A program made the translations under genes and the position numbers. Positions 39,119-47,815 of a stretch of DNA of 64,000 nt are shown here, piece after piece. The DNA is from Methanobrevibacter sp. Its GTDB lineage: Archaea > Methanobacteriota > Methanobacteria > Methanobacteriales > Methanobacteriaceae. Position 1 is the first letter of the stretch. Each line of letters starts with the position of its first letter. Where the stretch lies: positions 30,547 to 94,546 of the forward strand of contig NZ_JAGAXX010000009.1 in NCBI RefSeq assembly GCF_017940815.1, in the 5' to 3' direction. A model generated the notes under the pieces. That model saw only the letters and a program-made list of their open reading frames with translations. It was not told the origin of the DNA and did no database searches.

Positions 39119-41122
39119 TTAATTTTTAATTTTTGTAAATGTTCTTTTTGCTTTGAAAGCTTCGAATTTACCTTTACCTTCCATGAAGAATTGTGAGAAG
39201 AACTCTACATAGTTAAGACGTAAAGCGTTAATAAATGCACCTAATACTTGGAAAGCGAAGTTTGCAATGTGTCCACCGACAAAGACAATGATTGCGACAA
39301 CAATTCCAGCGAAAGGAACCATGTTGTTTAACATTTCAGCTAAAATGTTAACAGTCATTGCGATACCACCGGTAGCTAAACATAATGCTAAAAGACGAGC
39401 GTAGGACAATACATCTCCCATGTAACCGAAAATATCCATTACACCGTATGCACCGTTAGCCCATACTAACATTCCAATAGTTGCAACTACTAATATTCCA
39501 CCTAATACCATACCAATCATACCGACTGCAGGCATCATGAATCCTAAAGCAAGTAAGATAATACCAGCTTCAAATACAAACCAACAGATTTGAGAACCTA
39601 TAGCATCTTTCTTGTTTCCGTATCTAAGGTTGTTAATAGCACCCATAATAAATCCGATATTGGTGTAGATAAGACCAACAATAATAGCTATAATCAATAT
39701 AGTGTCCGGATGTACAAATGCTTCAACTGCAGGAATTACAGTTGGTAAACGGAAACCTGCTATTCTTTCACAGAAGTCACCTAATAAACCATTAGTTATC
39801 AAACCTAGTATAACGGCCCATAGACCAGACCAGATTAAAATCCAACCAAATGATTTCATGGATTCTTTAACTTTTCCAAGACCTCTGAGTAATACTACAC
39901 CTATTGCAGATACAACTAACCCATATGCAGCATCGGTTAAACAGAAACCGAAGAAGAATGGGAATGTGATTGCAACGAAAATTGTTGGATCGAGTGCGTT
40001 GTAACGTACCGGTGAGTACATGTCAACAAGGTATTCGAAAGGTTTTGCATACCATCCATTTTGTTGTAGGATAGGAACATTTTCATCATCTGTACCTTCA
40101 ACCTCTATTGTTTCAAAGGCACAATGTCCGTCAGAACTTTTTTCAACCAATTGTTCTACTTTTTCGGTATCTTTTACAGGTACCCAAGCTTCTAAGATGT
40201 AAGCGTCTTTAGTTTGAACAAATGATGAAAGAATTTCGTTCTTTTCTTTTTCATTTTCTAGTTGTTCTTTGAGAGCTAATATGTCATCGTCCCATTGTTC
40301 AGCAACTGCTTTTAACTCAGATTTTACAGATGCTCTTTCTGATTCAATTGTCAAGAGTCTTGAATCAGCATTGGAGATGATTTGTTGAGGAGTACCTTCA
40401 ACGTTTCCTACTTCAATTCTCTCAAAGTCGAATTTACGAAGTGTTGAATAAACATCGTCGCTAAATTCATTAAGAGTTACTACTACGATAATTTCTTCTG
40501 CCTTATCGTCAGCAGGAACTGTAAATATTTCTAATTCATCAGTCAACTTACTTAATTCATTTTTGATTTCTGAAGCAGATTCAGCATTAATCCTTCCAAC
40601 AGTAGTAGAAGTGTACTTAGAATCTTTTAAATCAGCTAAATCCATGTCAAAATTAGACAAGCGATTAGCCAAAGTTTTATTAGACTTGAGTTCACTTGTT
40701 TCAGCGTCGAGTGCGGAAAGTTTTCCTTCTATAACACTTGTTTTAGCTTCAACTTGAGCTAAAGTATCCTCCGCCTTTTCAATAAAAGCTTCAGTGTCTA
40801 AATTATCAATTTCCTTTTGAACAGGTAAATCTGGACTAATAAAAGACATTAAAGTATCTTTTAACCCATGGCCTTCTGATAAAGAATTTCCTAAAAGTTC
40901 AGATATACCGTTTGTTTTCATAAGAAGTGAAGATAATTTACCAGTGTACGGAGTGGCTTTAGCAGGAGTCACTAATTCCGCTAATTCAGGATCTTGCTGA
41001 ATGCTATCAGAAATATCACTGATTTGTATGAGTCCTGATTCGTGGAGAGCATCCACTGTAGGAGCAACATACTTTTCCAGTGTTACTATTCTAATTTTTC
41101 GCATTCTAGCTGTCTTGAACAT
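39119..41122 (-). CDS. ahaI: A1A0 ATP synthase subunit I (a-like, stator membrane subunit)
   Basis: Membrane stator subunit forming the ion path against the c-ring. 667 residues. The soluble N-terminal half (~1-350) has coiled-coil stretches that meet the peripheral stalks. The C-terminal half (~360-650) has seven to eight membrane helices. Conserved segments are AITFPFFFGFCLTDAAYGLV, YARLLALCLATGGIAMTVN (with the essential Arg) and INALRLNYVEFFSQFFMEG. It starts 11 bp after ahaH, and ahaK lies 66 bp downstream. Confidence 0.96.
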   Translation of the reverse strand: MFKTARMRKIRIVTLEKYVAPTVDALHESGLIQISDISDSIQQDPELAELVTPAKATPYTGKLSSLLMKTNGISELLGNSLSEGHGLKDTLMSFISPDLPVQKEIDNLDTEAFIEKAEDTLAQVEAKTSVIEGKLSALDAETSELKSNKTLANRLSNFDMDLADLKDSKYTSTTVGRINAESASEIKNELSKLTDELEIFTVPADDKAEEIIVVVTLNEFSDDVYSTLRKFDFERIEVGNVEGTPQQIISNADSRLLTIESERASVKSELKAVAEQWDDDILALKEQLENEKEKNEILSSFVQTKDAYILEAWVPVKDTEKVEQLVEKSSDGHCAFETIEVEGTDDENVPILQQNGWYAKPFEYLVDMYSPVRYNALDPTIFVAITFPFFFGFCLTDAAYGLVVSAIGVVLLRGLGKVKESMKSFGWILIWSGLWAVILGLITNGLLGDFCERIAGFRLPTVIPAVEAFVHPDTILIIAIIVGLIYTNIGFIMGAINNLRYGNKKDAIGSQICWFVFEAGIILLALGFMMPAVGMIGMVLGGILVVATIGMLVWANGAYGVMDIFGYMGDVLSYARLLALCLATGGIAMTVNILAEMLNNMVPFAGIVVAIIVFVGGHIANFAFQVLGAFINALRLNYVEFFSQFFMEGKGKFEAFKAKRTFTKIKN

Positions 41123-41133
41123 ATAATCTCACA

Positions 41134-41448
41134 CTACAAAATATTTTTGACAATAATAGAAGCAGCTTCATCAACATTTGCCATAGCCTTGTCTTTGATG
41201 GATTTAACCTCCACTTTGGACTGCTCAGCAATTGTTTGCGCTTCTTTTTTAGCTTTATCTTCTGCATCAAAAACAGTATCTTTAGCGTCGTCTTCTGCTG
41301 CCAATTTAGCTGTTGAAATAATTTCTTCAGCTTTCGCTTTTGATTCAGCAATCAAATCATTTGATTTGGACTCTGAATCAACAATGAGTTGTTCAGCATC
41401 AGATTCAGCTTTTTTTATCATTGCGATTGCGTCTGATATCTCTGCCAT
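41134..41448 (-). CDS. ahaH: A1A0 ATP synthase subunit H (peripheral stalk)
   Basis: First gene of the operon. A 104-residue coiled-coil protein (Ala/Glu/Lys heptads throughout) that pairs with AhaE to form the peripheral stalks. It starts AEISDAIAMIKKAESDAEQL, typical of archaeal subunit H. GGTGAT lies 6 nt before the ATG, and a TATA box (41481-41500) lies just upstream, implying a short leader. Confidence 0.92.
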   Translation of the reverse strand: MAEISDAIAMIKKAESDAEQLIVDSESKSNDLIAESKAKAEEIISTAKLAAEDDAKDTVFDAEDKAKKEAQTIAEQSKVEVKSIKDKAMANVDEAASIIVKNIL

Positions 41449-41480
41449 AATTAATCACCATGGTGTACTTATTTTTGTTG

Positions 41481-41500
41481 TGTAATATATATATCTTTTA
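41481..41500 (-). promoter_or_regulatory. Promoter of the ahaHIKECFABD operon
   Basis: On the minus strand this reads TAAAAGATATATATATTACA, an archaeal TATA element with an A-rich upstream edge. Initiation ~25 nt downstream would fall near 41460, leaving about 10-15 nt of leader containing the GGTGAT ribosome binding site of ahaH. Confidence 0.6.
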
Positions 41501-41613
41501 CTATTCAATTTTGATTAGAATTCGTAAAAATTAAATTAACATGATAAAAAGTTACTAAAAAATAATATTTAGATTGAAATATTTAATAAAAAAAAGAATA
41601 AAAGATAAATAAT

Positions 41614-41964
41614 TTATCTATAGAACCATTTCAATATACTAGGCGGTAATTTTTGTAAATAAGCAAGGATTGCTATTGCAATGATGATTATACCCAATAT
41701 GGCGAAGCCGATATTATACGGATTGGCAAGTAATATGTATCCGCTTACACCTATGACAATACCCTCAAAGAAGAACACCGCCTTGGTCCAACCGGGGTTG
41801 AACAGTATGATGAAATATGCAATTGCAATCAAAATCAGTATAATTGCGGTGGCCATTACATCATTTGTTATTGGCTGGTGTCTCAAGAATGGGGAAATTG
41901 CCCAAACAATCAACATTAAGGCCAACATTACACCTAGTAATTTAAACATTTTAACGTTTGCCAT
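41614..41964 (-). CDS. Small four-helix membrane protein
   Basis: A 116-residue protein with four hydrophobic segments (VMLALMLIVWAISPFL, TAIILILIAIAYFIILF, FFFEGIVIGVSGYILLA and IGFAILGIIIIAIAILAYL). I do not recognise the family. It is 129 bp upstream of the ATP synthase promoter on the same strand and divergent from the next gene. A similar arrangement of short acidic loops suggests an accessory membrane protein, but nothing ties it to the ATP synthase. Confidence 0.6.
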   Translation of the reverse strand: MANVKMFKLLGVMLALMLIVWAISPFLRHQPITNDVMATAIILILIAIAYFIILFNPGWTKAVFFFEGIVIGVSGYILLANPYNIGFAILGIIIIAIAILAYLQKLPPSILKWFYR

Positions 41965-41997
41965 AATAACACTTAATTTTTATTTTATCTTTATAGT

Positions 41998-42006
41998 ATT
42001 TATATC
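41998..42006 (+). promoter_or_regulatory. TATA element placed for a leaderless transcript
   Basis: ATTTATATC lies 22-30 bp before the ATG at 42028, and there is no Shine-Dalgarno in between (ATTAACTAGTATAC). Initiation at the usual distance would fall on the start codon itself. Confidence 0.45.
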
Positions 42007-42027
42007 ATTTTATATTAACTAGTATAC

Positions 42028-42357
42028 ATGGAACGAGCAGTTTGGATTATTTTAAACAAGAATTTTTCACTGACATTAGACGGTGAAATAAAAGAAGGCA
42101 AAGTTGTTGACAAGAAGTTCTCACCTGGAAACGACATTTGGACAAACGAGCTTCCACGTCTAGGATTCAACGATGAGAATGTGCAAAAGGATTATGATGA
42201 GTTCATTTCAGACATATTCGCATTGTTTTCAGAACCCACTGCAAACGAGGTGTTCATAGATGCAAAACTAGGTGAGGAATCAGAGTACCTCAATTGCAAG
42301 AATCCCTTGCTGATAAGAAAAATAGAAGAGTATGATGTAGATGAAATTATAGGATAG
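42028..42357 (+). CDS. Hypothetical soluble protein, probably leaderless mRNA
   Basis: A 109-residue acidic protein, not recognised. It opens MERAVWIILNKNFSLTLDGE and has an acidic helix-rich middle (KDYDEFISDIFALFSEP). No cysteines except one near the C-terminus, and no membrane segment. There is no ribosome binding site, and a TATA box sits ~25 bp upstream, so translation is probably leaderless. It overlaps the 3' end of the convergent gene by 11 bp. Confidence 0.55.
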   Translation: MERAVWIILNKNFSLTLDGEIKEGKVVDKKFSPGNDIWTNELPRLGFNDENVQKDYDEFISDIFALFSEPTANEVFIDAKLGEESEYLNCKNPLLIRKIEEYDVDEIIG

Positions 42358-42685
42358 CTGTAGCCTTATCCAGCACTTCATCCATTGTATTGAATTCAAG
42401 AGCATTTCCCTCATCATCCACCCTTTCTGTTGTAATCAACACATTGGGAGATGCCCATATATACGAATAGGCAAAATAAACCACATTTATGAATAATGCA
42501 ATTGACAAAAAGAACAACGCCACGATTAAGCACACTGCATGAATCAAAACATTACCATATCTCTTGCGTTTCATCAAGATAAAATTATCTTGCTGATCCA
42601 TAATTTTAAATTTATGCTGGGATAATTCTTCAGATATCCTTTCCATATCCTTTGAATTATCAGCACTTAAAACAAATAAAGACAT
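42347..42685 (-). CDS. Hypothetical membrane protein
   Basis: A 112-residue protein. A short N-terminal alpha/beta part (FVLSADNSKDMERISEELS, residues ~3-21, then FKIMDQQDNFILMKRKRYG) precedes one long or two short membrane helices (VLIHAVCLIVALFFLSIALF, IWASPNV). A polar C-terminus follows (EGNALEFNTMDEVLDKATAI). It lies immediately downstream (1-bp gap) of the nitroreductase gene and probably shares its transcript. The function is unknown. Confidence 0.55.
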   Translation of the reverse strand: MSLFVLSADNSKDMERISEELSQHKFKIMDQQDNFILMKRKRYGNVLIHAVCLIVALFFLSIALFINVVYFAYSYIWASPNVLITTERVDDEGNALEFNTMDEVLDKATAIL

Positions 42686-42686
42686 T

Positions 42687-43196
42687 TTAATCCATATAAA
42701 CTACAAATTCATCCAATTCTTTTCTAGGAGTTTCCCTTGGCTCAGCATTACCGTATCCTAATGGAGTGAACAATATTGCTTCCTCATTTTCGCCTAATCC
42801 CAAGAATTCATGAGCCTTGTATTTTTTGAATGCACCAATATAGCAGGTTCCAAGACCGACATCTGCAGCCGCAAGAATCATGTGGTCCATGACAATTGTT
42901 GCGTCAATGTCAACAATGTTCTTTTGGTCCCATGGTCTGGTCCATGCCTCGTTGGCAATACCAACAACACATAACACATATGGAGCCTCTACAAACCATT
43001 TGGCGCCGTAAATTTCTGAAAGTTCATCCTTATGTTTTTTGGTGTCGATTACATAAACTTTAAATGGCTGTGCATTAACGCCTGTCGGTGCAATTGTTGC
43101 AGCCTTTAAGACATAATCAAGCTTTTCTTTCTCTACTTCCTTGTCCAAATATCCTCTTACACTGTATCTTTCATTGATCACATCAATAAATTCCAT
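42687..43196 (-). CDS. Nitroreductase family protein
   Basis: Predicted FMN oxidoreductase, 169 residues. The N-terminal NERYSVRGYLDKEVEKEKLD is the FMN-binding segment. APTGVNAQPFKVYVIDTKK and AAADVGLGTCYIGAFKKYKA are family-typical. PLGYGNAEPRETPRKEL closes the domain. I used ATG 43196 because a GGAGG lies 8 nt before it; an ATG 15 bp further upstream would sit on that ribosome binding site. It is the gene after the citryl-CoA-lyase-like gene, with which it is nearly contiguous. Confidence 0.85.
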   Translation of the reverse strand: MEFIDVINERYSVRGYLDKEVEKEKLDYVLKAATIAPTGVNAQPFKVYVIDTKKHKDELSEIYGAKWFVEAPYVLCVVGIANEAWTRPWDQKNIVDIDATIVMDHMILAAADVGLGTCYIGAFKKYKAHEFLGLGENEEAILFTPLGYGNAEPRETPRKELDEFVVYMD

Positions 43197-43197
43197 C

Positions 43198-43998
43198 TTA
43201 TCTTCCTCCAACGTATTCTACATCATCAAGATCACAGAATCTTCTGAATTCTTCCTCATCCATTCTTTCTTCACGTATATGTGCTATTATGCCGGGAACT
43301 CTTCCGATTATAAAAACGCCTAACCCCATTTCAGGGTCAAAACCCAAATCGGACAGTATTGCTGCATTTGCACCATCTACATTCAATCTGATATTTTTCT
43401 TTTCAGACACCAAATCCTGAACTGCCAATGCAAGTTTAAGGTGAGGTCCAATGAAACCTTCCTTAATGGCAACTTCCACCAACTTATCAGCCCTCGGATC
43501 AACCTTATGATATCTGTGGCCAAAGCCAGGTATTTTTTTGCCTTTAAGAATGTAATCCTTATAGATTTCAATGGCCAAGCCTGCAATCAGCTTATTGTCA
43601 ATGTCCGGGTCCTCAATCAAATGAGCATGAAGAATTTTAGATTGGTACAATTCCATTGACTTTTCAATGGCGCCTGCATGCTTGTGTCCAAATGAAAGCA
43701 ACGCCCCCGCAACAGCCGAATTCAACGGAGAGCCGGATGACGCTATTAGACGTGCTGTCTGAGTGCTTGGTGGTGTAACACCATGGTCACAGAATGAAAC
43801 CAAGACATGATTGAATATTCTGCTTTCCTTGATTGAAGGCAATCTACCTCTTAAAAGCAGGAAAACCATGTCACTGTATCTGATTTTTTCAATTAAATCC
43901 CTCTGATTATATCCTCGAGTAGTGATTTTGTCCTTTTCAACATTGGAAACTGCAGTCTTTAAAGAATGAGGATTAACCTTAAAATTATTTTCTTTCAT
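43198..43998 (-). CDS. Citryl-CoA-lyase-like enzyme of the citrate synthase superfamily
   Basis: A 266-residue member of the citrate synthase superfamily. Residues typical of the active site are present: FCDHGVTPPSTQTARLIASS (His), AGALLSFGHKHAGA, then PGFGHRYHKVDPRAD (the mobile-loop His) and NVDGANAAILSDLGFDPEMG (the Asp). The length matches citryl-CoA lyases (about 260 aa), which split citryl-CoA to acetyl-CoA and oxaloacetate, not full-length citrate synthase (~370-430 aa). A synthase-like activity on a different acyl-CoA remains possible. It follows the fumarase-like gene by 51 bp and lies in the carboxylate cluster. Confidence 0.78.
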   Translation of the reverse strand: MKENNFKVNPHSLKTAVSNVEKDKITTRGYNQRDLIEKIRYSDMVFLLLRGRLPSIKESRIFNHVLVSFCDHGVTPPSTQTARLIASSGSPLNSAVAGALLSFGHKHAGAIEKSMELYQSKILHAHLIEDPDIDNKLIAGLAIEIYKDYILKGKKIPGFGHRYHKVDPRADKLVEVAIKEGFIGPHLKLALAVQDLVSEKKNIRLNVDGANAAILSDLGFDPEMGLGVFIIGRVPGIIAHIREERMDEEEFRRFCDLDDVEYVGGR

Positions 43999-44049
43999 TG
44001 TCCAACCTTTAATCTTTAATTAAAAATTAATATTAAAAATATATAAACT

Positions 44050-44922
44050 TTACAAATTTAGAGTTGCCACACGTGGCTCGACAAAGCATGACGGTCTAAC
44101 TGATACTACCCTTATTCCGCTGGCCCTTTGATTGCCTATATTCAGATAGCATCCCAAAACAGTAGTCTTGCCTCCAAAACCTAACGGACCAATTTCAGTT
44201 CGATTCAAACGAGCGGTAATTTCCCTTTCATGCTCTGACTGATTGTCCAGACTACCGTATGCAATTGACTTAAGCAACAGTGCTGTAGCCTCATAATGGG
44301 TTCTGCCTATCCCGATTGACGGAATTGACGGGGTGCATCCCAACATCCCAAGGGAAGATTCAAGCCATTCGCAGGCAGTCCCTATCACATTGTCGAAGGA
44401 ACGCTTATGGTAAACTCGGAATGTCTTTGATCGTATCTCAGGACCTCCCCCTTCAAGAAGGAAATGAACATTAAGAGTATCTTCAGAAATTTCACGTTTA
44501 TATGTGGAATCATCATTGGCAGTATCCACAAGAATTGACGCCGGCCTTAACATTCCTGGCTTTTCATATAAGCCTTGACTTTGCTCAATCCTTTCAACAG
44601 GGTCACCCTTAACGGCCATAGGCCTTGCAGGAAGTTTGTTTAATCCCAAATAAATTCCTTCATGAATCTGATTCAAGAGCTCACCAGTTATTTCCCTTTC
44701 ATGACCCAATTCGATTATCACATGGGGAATTCCCGTATCGTCACACAATGGAAATCTGGTCTCCTGAGCCACCTGATAATTTTTTAAAATCATCTCCAAT
44801 GCCCATCTGGCATTATCATTATCTTCAATGGAGATGGCGTTTTTTAAAGCTTTACACTTATCTTTTGATAGAGTGGTTGATGCTCTTATAATGACATTTG
44901 AAACATCTTCTAGAATATCCAT
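44050..44922 (-). CDS. Class I fumarase/tartrate dehydratase-type alpha subunit (no beta subunit nearby)
   Basis: A 290-residue protein of the Fe-S hydro-lyase alpha family. Candidate cluster ligands are Cys60 (PLCDDTG), Cys196 (LGCTPSIPSIGIGRTHYEA) and Cys279 (VRPSCFVEPR). GPLGFGGKTTVLGC (~245-258) and the Gly-rich GGGPEIRS are family hallmarks. Archaeal fumarases are heterodimers, but no beta-subunit gene follows. The substrate is uncertain (fumarate/malate or another hydroxy-acid). It is 4 bp downstream of the TIM-barrel gene in the same minus-strand cluster. Confidence 0.8.
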   Translation of the reverse strand: MDILEDVSNVIIRASTTLSKDKCKALKNAISIEDNDNARWALEMILKNYQVAQETRFPLCDDTGIPHVIIELGHEREITGELLNQIHEGIYLGLNKLPARPMAVKGDPVERIEQSQGLYEKPGMLRPASILVDTANDDSTYKREISEDTLNVHFLLEGGGPEIRSKTFRVYHKRSFDNVIGTACEWLESSLGMLGCTPSIPSIGIGRTHYEATALLLKSIAYGSLDNQSEHEREITARLNRTEIGPLGFGGKTTVLGCYLNIGNQRASGIRVVSVRPSCFVEPRVATLNL

Positions 44923-44926
44923 AAAA

Positions 44927-45829
44927 TCACTCTGGAATTGCTAAATCATCAGACTTGTCTGGAGATGCAACTGCATCAGGATAATATTCATCAATCATCC
45001 TCTTGACAAGTTTTACCTGTTTGATGCGAGCTATTGCCTCTGCTTCTGTTGTATCCCAATTGTGATTGGCCGCAACCGATCCTCCAGTTTTAAGATAAAC
45101 CGGAGCCGCAACACGAATAAAATCAGGAACCTCGTAATGCCTGATGAATCCTCCTGTGGATTTAGGGTTTTCAGTGTGCAGGTCCAATGACATGTCAGTT
45201 GATGACCTAATTGCTGCAATCATAGGTATCTGCAAGTCACGAACAGGATTTAGGGAATTCAAACCGACACTTTCCAATAGTTTTGCGGATGCTGGGTTAG
45301 AATGTCCTGCATGAGCAGATAGCTTAAAGTGAACATTGTTTGGAATCTCACCATCTTCCCTCATCTGACATAAAGCCCAAAGTAAACCTTCATCATAAAG
45401 CAGTATTCCTCTAACTCCCAATCTGCAGGCCCTTTTTACATCTTCGATGGCATATACCAGATTATCGTAACCTCTTAGACGATATCCAATCCTGCTTCCC
45501 TCTTTTGTATGCACTGTTGCGGAAGTGTCATATGTTGCTCTTGGACCGACTGACAGGAACAGCTCACAAGAATATTCCTTAGCCAAATCGACCATTTCAC
45601 CTATTTCCTCATCAGTCAGCATCATTATCCCCTTGGTTTGAGTTACGCGATGAATAAAAATGTCATTTTCACGAGCTGCATTCAATAATGCTTTCATTGT
45701 TTTAGGTGATTGGATTCCTGGAACTTCAAAACGGTACTGTCCGCCGTCACCAAATCTTTTTGAGGAGGTGAAATCCTTTGAAACCTCTTCAATACCTATC
45801 TTTTTAAGGAATTTTTTTGTGTTTTCCAT
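44927..45829 (-). CDS. U32-peptidase-like TIM-barrel protein
   Basis: A 300-residue predicted TIM barrel. Alternating strand/helix patterns are clear: IFIHRVTQTKGIMMLTDEEI, CELFLSVGPRATYDTSAT, GVRGILLYDEGLLWALCQMR, HFKLSAHAGHSNPASAKLLE and NPKSTGGFIRHYEVPDF. I associate the sequence with proteins annotated as U32 family peptidases, but the U32 signature itself is not visible, so the catalytic role is open; a lyase or isomerase in the cluster's pathway is equally plausible. It is flanked by the MmgE/PrpD gene (5 bp) and the fumarase-like gene (4 bp). Confidence 0.6.
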   Translation of the reverse strand: MENTKKFLKKIGIEEVSKDFTSSKRFGDGGQYRFEVPGIQSPKTMKALLNAARENDIFIHRVTQTKGIMMLTDEEIGEMVDLAKEYSCELFLSVGPRATYDTSATVHTKEGSRIGYRLRGYDNLVYAIEDVKRACRLGVRGILLYDEGLLWALCQMREDGEIPNNVHFKLSAHAGHSNPASAKLLESVGLNSLNPVRDLQIPMIAAIRSSTDMSLDLHTENPKSTGGFIRHYEVPDFIRVAAPVYLKTGGSVAANHNWDTTEAEAIARIKQVKLVKRMIDEYYPDAVASPDKSDDLAIPE

Positions 45830-45834
45830 AATAT

Positions 45835-47241
45835 CTACTCATTTAATTTACGAACAACATATTTCATTGAATAATCTTCTAATGAATCTATAACTGTTAA
45901 ATTGTTAATGTCATAATGAGGATTTAATCCCTTGAACTTGTCAATAAGCTCCCTCAATTGGAACGGATTTTCAAAATCCCCTTTTGGAAGTACTGTAATA
46001 TTTTGAAATACTCCATTTCTAAATGTTTTATCCAGCTTGATTATCACGTTGGACGGTCTCTTGTCAGGATATAACTCATTTAACTTATCATCTGAAAGGA
46101 CAATCATGTTGTTTACAAGATTTTTGATGCTTTTTACCTTATCGACACTTGAATAGTTCTCCAAAAGACCAAATTCCATCAGTTGATTAATTTCATCAAC
46201 GCTTACCTCTCCCATGACTAGGGAAATTGCCACCGCATAAGGCAGACTCTGTTTCAATTCCTCCAGGTTTTTAGGATTGAAATTATTGTGTTCTGCAGCT
46301 ACGGAATATGTCTTGACCGCCACGTTTTCAATGTGGTCGTATTCATCCCCAATACTCGCCTTTAGCTTTAATGCAGTATCTATTGAAGAGTGAATATGTC
46401 TGCAGAAGGGATATTTCTTAAAGTAAATGTCCCTAACTCTTACCTTGCCGACATTCTTCAATGCATCCTCCACGGAAAAGTCGTCAACATCATAATCATC
46501 ATCAAAAACCATGGTCTTTAAAAATCCTTCCTTGCCTTCAAAAATAGTTTCACTACCAGTAAAACCGTTTCGTGCTAGAAATGCTGATAAAACACCATTA
46601 TACACTGCCTTTCCAGCATGCAATGCTTTACCCATTGATCCGCCATGGTCCGATTCGAGAAGACCTGCTGCCTGAGTGCCGCACAGACCCAATGCATTTA
46701 GAATTTGTCCTTCATCCAATTTCAGTAATTTAGAAGCCACAGCACCTGCAATAAATGTTCCGATGGTTCCTGTTGTGTGGAAACCCTTGTTCCTATGATA
46801 TGGATTAACCATCTTTCCTAAAAGAATTCCAACCTCATAACCGACAATGACCCCCTCAATGAATTCCTTTCCACTCAATTCATATGCTTCAGATATTGCC
46901 AATGCGGTCGGAAATATTACTGCACCCAAATGAATCTGGGCTCCCCTGTGACCGTCATCCAATTCCAATACATGAGCTGCAACACCATTGACAAAGGCAG
47001 CGTTCAAAACATCTGTTTTAATGCCTGCACCGATAATGGATGCATTTAAATTCTGATTAGTGCTTTTTGAAAATATTTCCTCAACTGTATTTAAGGCTAT
47101 TTGTGAAGCGCTTTCGAGCATCCCCCTGTAGGTTACTCCAAAAAAGTCCAAAAATGCCGCTTTAGTTGTTGTAATGGATTCTACAGTAGCCTGTTCATAG
47201 CGATAGTTAGAAATAAATTTAGAAATATTCTGTAAAAACAT
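45835..47241 (-). CDS. MmgE/PrpD family dehydratase
   Basis: A 468-residue protein of the MmgE/PrpD family, which includes 2-methylcitrate dehydratase, cis-aconitate decarboxylase and related iminodisuccinate enzymes. Segments that fit the family: ALNTVEEIFSK, NAAFVNGVAAHVLELDDGHR, HLGAVIFPTALAISEAYELS, GKMVNPYHRNKGFHTTGTIG and KKYPFCRHIHSSIDTALKLK. The start is ATG 47241, preceded by AGGTG at good spacing. A longer in-frame extension (27 hydrophobic residues) lacks a ribosome binding site and is unlikely. The substrate is unknown. It begins the catabolic part of the cluster. Confidence 0.85.
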   Translation of the reverse strand: MFLQNISKFISNYRYEQATVESITTTKAAFLDFFGVTYRGMLESASQIALNTVEEIFSKSTNQNLNASIIGAGIKTDVLNAAFVNGVAAHVLELDDGHRGAQIHLGAVIFPTALAISEAYELSGKEFIEGVIVGYEVGILLGKMVNPYHRNKGFHTTGTIGTFIAGAVASKLLKLDEGQILNALGLCGTQAAGLLESDHGGSMGKALHAGKAVYNGVLSAFLARNGFTGSETIFEGKEGFLKTMVFDDDYDVDDFSVEDALKNVGKVRVRDIYFKKYPFCRHIHSSIDTALKLKASIGDEYDHIENVAVKTYSVAAEHNNFNPKNLEELKQSLPYAVAISLVMGEVSVDEINQLMEFGLLENYSSVDKVKSIKNLVNNMIVLSDDKLNELYPDKRPSNVIIKLDKTFRNGVFQNITVLPKGDFENPFQLRELIDKFKGLNPHYDINNLTVIDSLEDYSMKYVVRKLNE

Positions 47242-47323
47242 AAAACACCTAATAATAGTATATGTAAAAAGTAGTATTAAAATAGTTAAGTTAATGGTTG
47301 AAACAATTTTCCAGCTCAACTAA

Positions 47324-47815
47324 TCATACAGCCGGAACACCAGTTAAAACCAATACGATATGTGCGACGATTGCTGCACCATAATAAGTAGTTGCAATGA
47401 CTAAAACAGTGATGACAATAGCTCTCCAACCTAAAGCCTTGAATTCATCCCAACTTTTACCCATTCCAATACCCACATATGCTAAAAATACGGTTACAAT
47501 AGCTAAAAGCTCCACTTGTGAAACGTAATGAAGAACGAATTCTGATGTAGGCATGCCTGGAAATGCCAATATAATACCAATTACACTGATATAGAGAATT
47601 GAAGAAACGTTTAAAGGAAGATACCTTTCCATCCATACTCCAGCAAGAGTTATTATGGACAGTATTGCCATACCAACCAGTGAACCTTCCATAGGATGAT
47701 GATAACCTAAGTAATTACCGATGACTGTAATGATTGAGAATATCACAAGCAATATAATCCAATTGAAAATACCATGAACTGTTACGTTTTCAGATCCGTC
47801 AATCAAGTCAGGCAT
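47324..47815 (-). CDS. Small subunit of a split membrane transporter (copy 1)
   Basis: A 163-residue protein with five hydrophobic helices. The C-terminal AYVGIGMGKSWDEFKALGWR (~117-136) resembles the last helices of KdgT/GltS-type carboxylate carriers. GGAGG precedes the ATG. It starts directly after the DUF3100 gene and is nearly identical in layout to the 163-aa protein at 48.9 kb (GMPTSE and VYISAIGIILAFPG-like stretches recur in both). A pairing with the DUF3100 subunit is inferred from the repeated neighbourhood. Confidence 0.65.
   Translation of the reverse strand: MPDLIDGSENVTVHGIFNWIILLVIFSIITVIGNYLGYHHPMEGSLVGMAILSIITLAGVWMERYLPLNVSSILYISVIGIILAFPGMPTSEFVLHYVSQVELLAIVTVFLAYVGIGMGKSWDEFKALGWRAIVITVLVIATTYYGAAIVAHIVLVLTGVPAV

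Noticed and set aside
47242..47319. N-terminal hydrophobic extension of the MmgE/PrpD gene
   Set aside because: No ribosome binding site; AGGTG sits just before ATG 47241, and the family starts at the later position.
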